DNA of 35,930 nt from Mycolicibacter senuensis (GTDB lineage Bacteria; Actinomycetota; Actinomycetes; Mycobacteriales; Mycobacteriaceae). The position numbers and the translations under genes are program-made. Under the pieces are notes generated by a model. That model was not told the DNA's origin, did no database searches, and worked only from the letters and a program-made list of their open reading frames with translations. Every line of letters begins with the position of its first letter. Positions within the stretch are counted from its first letter, which is position 1. This document shows positions 29,201 through 34,110 of the stretch, in pieces. The DNA is taken from contig NZ_LQPS01000004.1 in assembly GCF_002101885.1 (NCBI RefSeq), positions 1 through 35,930 of the forward strand, given 5' to 3'.

Positions 29201-29497
29201 GGGCTGGTCACCAGCCTCGGGTTCGGTCACGTCTCCGGTCTGGTCGCGCTGGTGCATCCGGCGGCGTTCCTGGCCGCGCTCGACCCGGGCCAGCGCCAGG
29301 CGTACCTGCAGCAGGCCTCCGGCCGGGTGCTCGACGGTCAGCGGCGGCTCGCCTCGGCGATCGCCGGCGGCCGTCCGATGTACGAGCGGCCCGCGGACCG
29401 CCGGTTCGACGACGACACGTCGGAGAAGCGCCAGGAGTCGGCGATGCTGCTCAACCCGGCGGCACGGCTCGGCGACGGCGACGTCTACATCGGATAG
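20219..29497 (+). CDS. fas: FAS-I, type I multifunctional fatty acid synthase
   Basis: A single chain of 3092 residues (H37Rv: 3069) makes C16-C26 acyl-CoAs that feed mycolic acid synthesis. Domain order: AT with GHSQG (Ser about 151); ER around LLAGMTPTTVDAKI (about 430); hotdog DH with VSGDHNPIHTDRAA (about 1240); MPT with GHSVGEY (Ser about 1457); an Ala/Pro/Glu-rich linker (about 1750-1790); ACP with ITDGASSRRNQ (phosphopantetheine Ser about 1829); KR with VVTGASKGSIAAS (about 2140); KS with catalytic Cys about 2743 in AACATAAVS plus KHDTST and GHAKGG. No phosphopantetheinyl transferase domain is present, which fits acpS lying next door. The GTG at 20219 (VTIHEHDRVSADG) matches H37Rv and has GGGAG about 9 nt upstream; an ATG at 20192 is less likely. 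A short Gly-rich insertion follows the DH motif. Uninterrupted. Confidence 0.98.
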   Translation: MTIHEHDRVSADGTGSGPFANASSALVDRLTAGEPYAVAFGGQGAAWLESLEELVSSAGIETELATLAGEADLLLEPVAKELVVVRPIGFEPLQWVRALAAEDPIPSAKQLTSAAVSVPGVLLTQIAAVRALERQGLDLTAAPPVATAGHSQGVLAVESLKAGGTADVRLLAIAQLVGAAGTLVARRRGISILGDRSPMVSVNNADPERIHELLEEFATDVRTVLPPVLSIRNGRRAVVITGTPEQLSRFELYCEQIADKEAAERKNKLRGGAVFAPVFEPVQVEVGFHSPRLSDGIEIVGRWAAQIGFDADGVALARSMAKSILVDQVDWVDEITALHDAGARWILDLGPGDILTRLTAPVIRGLGIGIVPVATRGGQRNLFTIGAVPEVARPWTSYAPSVVQLPDGRIKLDTKFTRLTGRSPILLAGMTPTTVDAKIVAAAANAGHWSELAGGGQVTEEIFNDRVAELTTLLEPGRTVQFNSLFLDPYLWKLQVGGKRLVQKARQSGAPFDGLVISAGIPELEEAVELIGELNEAGISHVVFKPGTVEQIRSVIRIAAEVPTTPVIAHVEGGRAGGHHSWEDLDDLLLATYSELRSQPNITLCVGGGIGTPEGAAEYLSGRWSQAHGFPLMPVDGILVGTAAMATKEATTSPAVKQMLVDTTGTDQWIGAGKAQGGMASSRSQLGADIHEIDNVASRCGRLLDEVAGDGDAVAARRDEIIAALADTAKPYFGDVTEMTYAQWLRRYVELAIGDGDSTADTASPDSPWLADTWRERFGSMLQRAEARLNEVESGPIETLFVDSEEGQAILETPAAAIAALVARYPDAETVVLHPADAPFFTQLCKTPGKPVNFVPVVDKDVRRWWRSDSLWQAHDGRYTAEQVCIIPGITAVAGITRVDEPVGELLDRFEQAAIDQVLAANDGTPPRPVTARRQGRLDVTGPLAVLLDAPDVLWAGRTATNPVHRIGASDEWQVQENRTATHPTTGARLEVSSAGTAEDHVVLSVPLSGVWITIRFTVPAAVVDGATPLVATDDAAAAMRAVLAIAAGVDGPDMLPPVVDGAATVTVEWNPEQVADHTGVTATFGAPLAPGLSTVPDALVGRCWPAVFAAIGAATTVAGFPVVEGLLSLVHLDHAARLLAALPGAPAELTVTATASAATDTEVGRVVPVSVTVAAADGTVLATLEERFAIRGRTGAAELTDPVRAGGAVSDNATDTPRRRRRDVTVTAPVDMRPFAVVSGDHNPIHTDRAAALLAGLAGPNGEGGPIVHGMWLSAAAQHVVTATDGQARPPARLVGWTARFLGMVKPGDDVDFRVDRVGIDLGAEVLEVSARIGSDLVMSATARLTAPKTVYAFPGQGIQHKGMGMEVRARSKAARKVWDSADKFTRETLGFSVLHVVRDNPTSLIASGVHYQHPEGVLYLTQFTQVAMATVAAAQVAEMREQGAFVEGAIACGHSVGEYTALACVSGVYELEALLEVVFHRGSKMHDIVPRDAMGRSNYRLAAIRPSQIDLDDADVTAFVAEIAERTGEFLQIVNFNLRGSQYAIAGTVAGLEALEEEVERRREISGGKRSFILVPGIDVPFHSSVLRIGVDDFRRSLERVMPRDQDPGLIIGRYIPNLVPKPFSLDREFIQEIRDLVPAEPLDEVLADYDTWRNEKPAELCRKIVIELLAWQFASPVRWIETQDLLFIEDAAGGLGVERFVEIGVKSAPTVAGLATNTLKLPEYAHSTVEVLNAERDAAVLFATDTDPEPEPEEEEAPVEASAAAAPTEAAPAPAAPAAPSGGPRPEDIGFDAADATLALIALSAKMRIDQIEALDSIESITDGASSRRNQLLVDLGSELNLGAIDGAAEADLSGLKSQVTKLARTYKPYGPVLTDAINDQLRTVLGPSGKRPAAIAERVKKTWELGDGWAKHVTVEVALGTREGSSVRGGALGGLHEGALADAAAVDKAVDAAVAAVAARRGVAVSLPSAGGGGGATVDAAALGEFTEQITGRDGVLASAARLVLGQLGLSDDMAAVPAGATDGELIDLVSAELGSDWPRLVAPVFDGRKAVLFDDRWASAREDLVKLWLTDEGDIDADWPRLAERFEGTGHVVATQATWWQGKALAAGRQIHASLFARIAAGAENPGKGHYADEVAVVTGASKGSIAASVVGQLLDGGATVIATTSRLDDNRLGFYRDLYRDHARFGAALWVVPANMASYADIDALVEWVGTEQSESLGPQSIHLKDAQTPTLLFPFAAPRVAGDLSEAGARAEMEMKVLLWAVQRLIGGLSKIGAERDIASRLHVVLPGSPNRGMFGGDGAYGEAKAALDAVVARWKAESSWASRVSLAHALIGWTRGTGLMGHNDVIVDAVEEAGVTTYSTEQMAAMLLGLCDVESKVAAAHEPIEADLTGGLGEADLDMAELAAKAREEMTAEASAEDDADTAANIIAALPSPPRGYTPAPPPVWDDLDVDPADLVVIVGGAELGPLGSSRTRFEMEVSGELSAAGVLELAWTTGLIKWEDDPIPGWYDTETGELVDESELVERYHDTVVERVGVREFVDDGAIDPDHASPLLVSVFLDKDFSFVVSSEADARAFVEFDPEHTVVRPVPDSSDWQVTRKAGTEIRVPRKSKLSRTVGAQIPTGFDPTVWGISQDMATSIDRVALWNIVATVDAFLSAGFTPTELMRWVHPSLVASTQGTGMGGMTSMQTMYHGNLLGRSKPNDILQEVLPNVVAAHVVQSYVGSYGAMIHPVAACATAAVSVEEGVDKIRLGKAELVVTGGYDDLTLEAIIGFGDMAATADTEMMRAKGISDSKFSRANDRRRLGFVEAQGGGTILLARGDLAAKMGLPVQAVVAYAQSFADGVHTSIPAPGLGALGAGRGGRDSMLARSLAKLGVGPDDVAVVSKHDTSTLANDPNETELHERLADSMGRSDGAPLFVISQKSLTGHAKGGAAVFQLMGLCQVLRDGVIPPNRSLDCVDDELATAGHFVWVREPLHLGEKFPLKAGLVTSLGFGHVSGLVALVHPAAFLAALDPGQRQAYLQQASGRVLDGQRRLASAIAGGRPMYERPADRRFDDDTSEKRQESAMLLNPAARLGDGDVYIG

Positions 29498-29500
29498 CGT
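29495..29500 (+). promoter_or_regulatory. Candidate -10 element for acpS, overlapping the fas stop
   Basis: TAGCGT begins with the fas stop codon TAG and lies 8 nt before the acpS GTG at 29509. Its surroundings (TAGCGTTAGC) resemble those before rph (TAGGGTTAGC). No Shine-Dalgarno precedes acpS. Confidence 0.3.
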
Positions 29501-29508
29501 TAGCTGCC

Positions 29509-29901
29509 GTGGCAATCGTTGGTGTCGGGATCGACCTTGTCTCGATCCCGGACTTCGCCGAGCAGGTCGATCAGCCGGGAACGGTCTTCGCCGAGACGTT
29601 CACCCCGGGTGAGCGCCGCGACGCCTCGGACAAGAGTTCGTCGGCGGCGCGGCACCTGGCCGCCCGCTGGGCGGCCAAGGAGGCGGTGATCAAGGCTTGG
29701 TCGGGGTCGCGGTTCGCCCAGAAACCGGTGCTGCCGGAGGCGATTCACCGCGACATCGAGGTGGTGACGGACATGTGGGGGCGGCCCAAGGTGCGGTTGT
29801 CCGGTGAGATCGCCCGCCACCTGGCGGACGTGACGATCCACGTGTCGCTCACCCACGAGGCGGACACCGCCGCCGCCGTCGCCATCCTGGAGACCGATTA
29901 A
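29509..29901 (+). CDS. acpS: AcpS, holo-[acyl-carrier-protein] synthase
   Basis: AcpS transfers 4'-phosphopantetheine from CoA to the ACP serine; in mycobacteria the main client is FAS-I. It has 130 residues, the usual AcpS size. The two Mg-binding signatures are GVGIDLVSI (Asp9) and AARWAAKEAVIKA (Glu58). VSLTHEADTAAAVAI closes the fold. The GTG at 29509 lies 11 bp after the fas stop, the conserved fas-acpS arrangement. It is complete and co-transcription with fas is expected, though a separate promoter is possible. Confidence 0.97.
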   Translation: MAIVGVGIDLVSIPDFAEQVDQPGTVFAETFTPGERRDASDKSSSAARHLAARWAAKEAVIKAWSGSRFAQKPVLPEAIHRDIEVVTDMWGRPKVRLSGEIARHLADVTIHVSLTHEADTAAAVAILETD

Positions 29902-29906
29902 CCTTG

Positions 29907-29970
29907 GCGCGAGCGTGCGTATCCCCGGTCGACACGCCGGGCTGATTCCCGTTTTTGCGCACGCTCGCGC
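29907..29970. repeat. 64-bp nested inverted repeat between acpS and the M20 peptidase gene
   Basis: Perfect 13-bp arms, GCGCGAGCGTGCG at 29907-29919 and its complement at 29958-29970, enclose 38 bp. Inside is a second smaller repeat, CCCGG with CCGGG, around TCGACACG. The right arm ends just before the ribosome-binding sequence of the M20 gene, so the RNA hairpin could end acpS transcription, cover the M20 start region, or be a dispersed mycobacterial intergenic repeat. There is no T-run directly after it, so a classic intrinsic terminator is less likely. Confidence 0.8.
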
Positions 29971-29984
29971 AAAGAGGTGAGGGC

Positions 29985-31310
29985 ATGAATGAACTGATTC
30001 AACGGGTGCGCGAGGTACTGCCGTCGGTGCGAGCCGACCTGGAGGACCTGGTGCGCATCGAATCGGTGTGGGCCGACCCGGCGCGGCGTCCCGAGGTACA
30101 CCGCAGCGCGCAACTGACCGCAGATCTGCTGAGCCAGGCGGGTTTTCCGGAGGTGCGAATCGTCGCCGAGGGTGGCGCACCGGCCGTCATCGCCCGCTAC
30201 CCGGCGCCCGAAGGCGCGCCTACCGTGCTGCTCTACGCCCACCATGACGTGCAGCCCGAAGGCGACGCCGGTCAGTGGACCTCGCCGCCGTTCGAACCGA
30301 CCGAACGCGATGGCCGGCTCTACGGGCGCGGCAGCGCCGACGACAAGGCCGGCATCGCAACACATCTGGCGGCATTCCGGGCGCACGACGGCCGACCGCC
30401 CGTCGGGGTGACGGTCTTCGTCGAGGGTGAGGAGGAGTCGGGCTCGCCGTCGCTGGGGGCGCTGCTCGCCGCGCACCGCGACGCGCTCCGTGCCGATGTG
30501 ATCGTCATCGCCGACTCCGACAACTGGAGCACCGAGGTTCCGGCGCTGACGGTGTCACTGCGCGGGTTGGCCGACTGCGTGGTGGAGGTCGCCACCTTGG
30601 ACCACGGCCTGCATTCGGGGTTGTGGGGCGGGGTGGTGCCTGACGCACTGAGCGTACTGGTGCGACTGCTGGCAAGCCTGCACGACGACGACGGCAACGT
30701 CGCGGTTGCGGGACTTCACGAAAGCGTTGCCGCATCAGTCGATTACCCGCCGGAGCGGGTTCGGACCGACACCGGCATGCTCGACGGCGTTGCCGAGATC
30801 GGCTCAGGCTCGGTGCCGCAGCGGTTGTGGGCCAAACCGGCGATCACCGTCATCGGTATCGACACCACCGGCGTTGCCGCATCGTCGAACACCCTGATTC
30901 CGCGGGCGCGCGCCAAGATCAGCATGCGAGTGGCCCCCGGCGGTGACGCTGCACAGCACCTGGACGCGCTGAAATCCCATCTGGAACAACACGTCCCGTG
31001 GGGCGCGCAGCTGACCGTCATCCCCGGTGATGTCGGCCAGCCGTATGCCATCGACGCCACCGGACCGGTGTACGAGGCCGCCAGGGCCGCTTTCCGGAAG
31101 GCCTGGGGCGCCGATCCGGTCGCCATGGGTATGGGCGGTTCGATCCCGTTCATCGCGGAGTTCGCCGCCGCCTACCCGCAGGCCACCATCCTGGTTACCG
31201 GGGTGGAAGATCCGGGAACGCAGGCGCACAGCATCAACGAGAGTCTGCACCTGGGAGTGCTGGAGCGCGCCGCGACCGCCGAGGCGCTGCTGCTGGCGAA
31301 GCTGGGCTGA
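29985..31310 (+). CDS. M20 family metallo-dipeptidase (Rv2522c-like)
   Basis: A 441-residue cytosolic zinc dipeptidase-like protein. Metal and catalytic blocks: YAHHDVQPEGD (His and Asp), GRGSADDKAG (bridging Asp), FVEGEEESGS (catalytic Glu and ligand Glu) and GVEDPGTQAHSINE near the C-terminus (final His). An inserted lid/dimerisation domain lies at about 185-320. The substrate is unknown; dipeptides or N-acyl amino acids are typical. The ATG at 29985 has AGAGGTGAGG upstream and is preferred to an ATG at 29955, which lies inside the inverted repeat. The gene order acpS, M20, bcp matches H37Rv Rv2523c-Rv2521. Confidence 0.93.
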   Translation: MNELIQRVREVLPSVRADLEDLVRIESVWADPARRPEVHRSAQLTADLLSQAGFPEVRIVAEGGAPAVIARYPAPEGAPTVLLYAHHDVQPEGDAGQWTSPPFEPTERDGRLYGRGSADDKAGIATHLAAFRAHDGRPPVGVTVFVEGEEESGSPSLGALLAAHRDALRADVIVIADSDNWSTEVPALTVSLRGLADCVVEVATLDHGLHSGLWGGVVPDALSVLVRLLASLHDDDGNVAVAGLHESVAASVDYPPERVRTDTGMLDGVAEIGSGSVPQRLWAKPAITVIGIDTTGVAASSNTLIPRARAKISMRVAPGGDAAQHLDALKSHLEQHVPWGAQLTVIPGDVGQPYAIDATGPVYEAARAAFRKAWGADPVAMGMGGSIPFIAEFAAAYPQATILVTGVEDPGTQAHSINESLHLGVLERAATAEALLLAKLG

Positions 31311-31324
31311 CGCGAGGTGGGCGG

Positions 31325-31810
31325 CTAGATCGACAAGTCCCGCCGCAGTTTGGCCACATGACCGGTGGCGCGCACGTTGTACTGCGCGACGGCGATCTTG
31401 CCCTGCTCGTCGACGACGAACGTCGAACGGATGACGCCCTGCACGGTCTTGCCGTACATCTTCTTCTCACCGAACGCGCCCCAGGCCGCCAGCACGGTGC
31501 GGTCCGGGTCGGACAGCAGCGGAAAAGTCAGTCCTTCGGCGTCGCGGAACTTGGCCAGCTTGGCGGGCTTGTCCGGGGAGATGCCGACGACGTCGAGCCC
31601 GGCATCGCCGAAGTCACGGAGGTTGTCCCGGAAGTCGCAGGCCTGCTTGGTGCAGCCGGGGGTCGAGGCCGCCGGGTAGAAGTAGACGACGACCCGGCGT
31701 CCCCGGTAGTCGGCCAGTGACACGGTGTTGCCGTCGGCGTCGGGAAGGCTGAACGCGGGCGCTTGGTCGCCGGGCGCCAGGCGTACGGACTCGGTCGCTC
31801 GGTCCTCCAC
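31325..31810 (-). CDS. bcp: Bcp-type thiol peroxidase (peroxiredoxin)
   Basis: A cytosolic peroxiredoxin of 161 residues that reduces hydrogen peroxide and organic peroxides using thioredoxin-type donors. Both cysteines of the atypical 2-Cys arrangement are visible in STPGCTKQACDFRDN: the peroxidatic Cys in PGCT and the resolving Cys five residues later. LAPGDQAPAFSLPDADG, VYFYPAA and GVIRSTFVVDEQGKI are further family blocks. The GTG at 31810 (VEDRATESVRL) has AAAGGGG about 7-13 nt upstream. It is divergent from the DUF3618 gene and convergent with the M20 gene. Homolog of Rv2521. Confidence 0.96.
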   Translation of the reverse strand: MEDRATESVRLAPGDQAPAFSLPDADGNTVSLADYRGRRVVVYFYPAASTPGCTKQACDFRDNLRDFGDAGLDVVGISPDKPAKLAKFRDAEGLTFPLLSDPDRTVLAAWGAFGEKKMYGKTVQGVIRSTFVVDEQGKIAVAQYNVRATGHVAKLRRDLSI

Positions 31811-31859
31811 TGAAAGCCCCTTTCTGCTCGCCGGAGCGTGAGATTCCGCCCGGCTGCTC

Positions 31860-31866
31860 TAGGGTA
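31860..31866. promoter_or_regulatory. Overlapping divergent -10 hexamers for bcp and the DUF3618 gene
   Basis: TAGGGT (plus, 31860-31865) and TACCCT (minus, 31866-31861) overlap almost completely. Each lies upstream of a gene with a clear ribosome-binding site, with 41 and 50 nt to the start codons. Two polymerases could not use this site at once. Confidence 0.4.
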
Positions 31867-31906
31867 GTTCGGCAGGGCCAGCATCGGGCGGACAGGGAGG
31901 ACGACA

Positions 31907-32134
31907 GTGGCGGAACGCGATCCCGACACGATCAAGAAGGACATCGACGCCGCGCGCGAGCAGCTGGCGTCGACGGTCGACATCCTCGCCGATCGGGCCA
32001 ACCCCCGCCACTTGGCCGAGCGCGCCAAGACGCGTGCGGTCGAGATCGTCACCAAACCCGCGGTGATGGCCTCGCTGGCCGGTGTCGGCGGCCTGCTTGT
32101 CGTACTGGCGATCCGCCGGATTCGCAACCGCTGA
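31907..32134 (+). CDS. DUF3618 membrane-anchored small protein (Rv2520c-like)
   Basis: A 75-residue protein: a charged helical N-terminal half (DPDTIKKDIDAAREQLASTV), a basic middle, one C-terminal transmembrane helix (VMASLAGVGGLLVVLAIRR) and a basic tail. This is the DUF3618 layout, of unknown function and probably anchored to the inner membrane with the N-terminus in the cytosol. The GTG at 31907 has a strong GGGAGG 7 nt upstream. It is divergent from bcp, as in H37Rv, and is followed by a terminator hairpin. Confidence 0.9.
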   Translation: MAERDPDTIKKDIDAAREQLASTVDILADRANPRHLAERAKTRAVEIVTKPAVMASLAGVGGLLVVLAIRRIRNR

Positions 32135-32155
32135 GCCCAGCGGCGCTAAAGCAAA

Positions 32156-32188
32156 ACGGCCGGGAAGGATCAAGTCCGTCCCGGCCGT
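32156..32188. terminator. Hairpin terminator between convergent genes
   Basis: Perfect 10-bp arms ACGGCCGGGA (32156-32165) and TCCCGGCCGT (32179-32188) flank a 13-nt loop. AAAA at 32153-32156 gives a U-run for transcripts from the right. There is no T-run on the other side, so it may work best for the GjpA-like gene. It sits exactly between two convergent genes. Confidence 0.7.
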
Positions 32189-32203
32189 CGTGCACCGCAA
32201 CCG

Positions 32204-33214
32204 TCAGGCGCCCCAGATACTGCCGTCGAACAGGCTTGACAGGAAGTCCCCATCAAACACGTCGGCTCCGGCTTCCCCAGGGTCAGGAACGTCCACGGCG
32301 TTGACCGGCAGATGCGCGGTGCCCACCGTGATCGCCTCGGCCGCCCGTCCCGCCCACTCGTTCGTCATCAGGTCGACGATGCCACCTTCGGTGAGCAGAC
32401 CCGTGAAGTGGTTACCGGTCTCGTCCACGATGTACCCGTTGAGATAGCTGTTCAGCACGTCAGCGGGCAGGTTGAACAGCGCCTCCAGGTCGCCGCCAGC
32501 TGCTGCGCCGAGGTTCTCGAACAGCTGGTACAGGGCACCGATCGTCGGCGCCATCAGCGCATCGCTGGCCTGCTTGATAAAGGCCCAACCAACGAGGGGG
32601 CCGATGAACTCGTTCAGCAGGCTGGACTGGTTCATCGCCTCCAGGGCGGGGATGGACAGCACCGGACCCAGGGCTTTGCCTGCCTCCTCGATGCCGTACA
32701 GCAGCCAGATGTTCACGTAGTTGAAGGCCTCGAAGTTGTTTTCGCTCCCGCTGATCTGGCTCATCAGCTCTTCCAACCCCGGGTACTTGAAGTGGCCTTC
32801 GGCCATTGCCTGGCCGCCGTCCCCGTTGACCAAGAGGTCGATCGCACGTTCGATGCCGGCGAAGCCCGAGGTGATGGTCCGTCCATCTGGGAGGTCCTGG
32901 GGACGCATGTCCAGCGGGACGGTTTCCATGCCCGTGATCAGCTGAAGGTAGTCGCTCTGGTTGCTGGCGTACTGGTCCAGCAGCGCGTTGACGTTGGAGT
33001 TCTCCGTCAGCGCGGCGATACTCTCACTGGTCCGCTCGAACAGTGATTCCCAGCTCGTCAACTGCACAGCGTGGTGCCGGAAGTCCTGCAGGGCCGGTGC
33101 AATCGGGTTGACGGCGATCAGGCCCGCTCCCGCTAAGGCGATTCCGGCGGCCGCGATCCGGGTCGCGTGCCCGGTACTGCGCCTGGTCGTATCGAGATGT
33201 AGGACGAACTCCAC
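32204..33214 (-). CDS. Exported mycobacterial protein resembling the GjpA-type outer-membrane porin family
   Basis: A 336-residue protein. A hydrophobic export segment at about 20-42 (IAAAGIALAGAGLIAVNPIA) is followed by a HHAVQLTSWESLF junction. That pattern occurs in a large mycobacterial family annotated as GjpA-like outer membrane porins. The mature part is rich in Leu, Asn, Gly and acidic residues (PIGALYQLFENLGAAAGGDL type) and lacks further long hydrophobic helices. Pore formation is not shown by the sequence. The frame is open to a TTG at 33250, but AAGGAG lies 7 nt before the GTG at 33214, so I take that start. Upstream are a perfect palindrome and an IdeR-like iron box. H37Rv has PE26 in this neighbourhood instead (from memory). 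Confidence 0.7.
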   Translation of the reverse strand: MEFVLHLDTTRRSTGHATRIAAAGIALAGAGLIAVNPIAPALQDFRHHAVQLTSWESLFERTSESIAALTENSNVNALLDQYASNQSDYLQLITGMETVPLDMRPQDLPDGRTITSGFAGIERAIDLLVNGDGGQAMAEGHFKYPGLEELMSQISGSENNFEAFNYVNIWLLYGIEEAGKALGPVLSIPALEAMNQSSLLNEFIGPLVGWAFIKQASDALMAPTIGALYQLFENLGAAAGGDLEALFNLPADVLNSYLNGYIVDETGNHFTGLLTEGGIVDLMTNEWAGRAAEAITVGTAHLPVNAVDVPDPGEAGADVFDGDFLSSLFDGSIWGA

Positions 33215-33242
33215 GGCTAGCTCCTTGTCAATTTGCTGTACG

Positions 33243-33262
33243 GTACCCAAGAGTTTGGGTAC
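33243..33262. promoter_or_regulatory. Perfect 8-4-8 palindrome, candidate repressor operator
   Basis: GTACCCAA-GAGT-TTGGGTAC is an uninterrupted inverted repeat 29-48 bp upstream of the GjpA-like start. Its size and symmetry fit a dimeric regulator such as a TetR or MarR protein. No regulator gene lies next to it. Confidence 0.6.
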
Positions 33263-33295
33263 AGAATCCTGCGAGCCTGAGGATAACCGCGTTCC

Positions 33296-33314
33296 ATAGG
33301 GAAAGCTAACCTAA
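33296..33314. promoter_or_regulatory. Candidate IdeR iron box upstream of the GjpA-like gene
   Basis: The 19 bases match the mycobacterial IdeR consensus TTAGGTTAGGCTAACCTAA at 15 positions, including an unbroken right half GCTAACCTAA. It is 82-100 bp before the GTG at 33214. A TATCCT (-10-like, minus strand) 18 nt downstream of TTAGCT would put the box over the -35, as for iron-repressed genes. Confidence 0.5.
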
Positions 33315-33895
33315 CTCTAAAAACGCTGTGTGAACATTAGGTATGTCCGAGGTACTGCCTTGGCGCACGCCCAGTGGTCAGCCGCTCAGTTGGCCGGAGC
33401 AAACCCGCGGCAGCGACGCCGGAGCCCTCGCCCCGACCCCCGGCGAGTGCGAAGGCCAGGGAGGCGGCGGCTCGGGACCGCGTTATTCACGCCCCTGCGC
33501 AACAGCGAATGAGAAGGCCAGCGAATACACGTACCGTTCAGGTTGTGGCCCCGGCCTGAGGCGAGTGTGAGGCAAGGAGCGGCTACGTCCGCGTTGGCGG
33601 GTGCTTGCTCCTCGGGGACCACCCGTCCGGGATCTGAACATCCCGCCGCGCGAGAGTTCGCCTCAGGTGGCTTGGCGAAACGACGCCAGTCTCTTGTTCC
33701 GCGGAGGGCTTCCTGGCCCCAGGGCAACGAGAGGGCGATCTGGGCGGTCATCCACGGCAACACCATGGCAACATCTGAACCGAGAGGTCGGCCAATGGCC
33801 TGCCGGAGCGCCGTGTGGATAACGCGGCACGTCACTTCTGGCCTGAATGCGTACACCTGCGGGTGCACCAGAAATACGAAATGCCTTCTGAGCTG
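33315..33895. other. 581-bp stretch without a supported gene
   Basis: Open frames on both strands here have no signal peptide, conserved motif, good start or resemblance to known families. The plus-strand frame at 33543-33962 runs through the tRNA-Lys antisense sequence. The left ~40 bases are AT-rich (15/40 G+C at 33301-33340). I see no tRNA-end duplication that would mark an attachment site, and no clear hairpin. Confidence 0.5.
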
Positions 33896-33968
<73 letters not shown>

Positions 33969-34077
33969 TGGGCGGTCACGACCGCGAGGACGACAATAAC
34001 AGGCGCCGCACCGTCAGGAAAAATCCACCTGCACGGGGCCGGGATTGCACGGCTGAGCAGGACACCCGATTACCCAC

Positions 34078-34083
34078 TAGACT
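34078..34083 (+). promoter_or_regulatory. Candidate -10 element for ldtB
   Basis: TAGACT (TANNNT) lies 27 nt before the GTG at 34111 and 39 nt before the ATG at 34123. A -35 is not clear. Confidence 0.35.
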
Positions 34084-34110
34084 GCGTGCGAGCAGTTTGA
34101 GCTGGGTCAG

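Noticed and set aside
27485..29515. Minus-strand open frame of 676 codons opposite the end of fas
   Set aside because: Same reason: antisense of the KS domain with no recognisable motif or start signal.
33386..33868. Minus-strand frame of 160 codons upstream of the GjpA-like gene
   Set aside because: No signal peptide, motif, ribosome-binding site or family resemblance; composition looks random.
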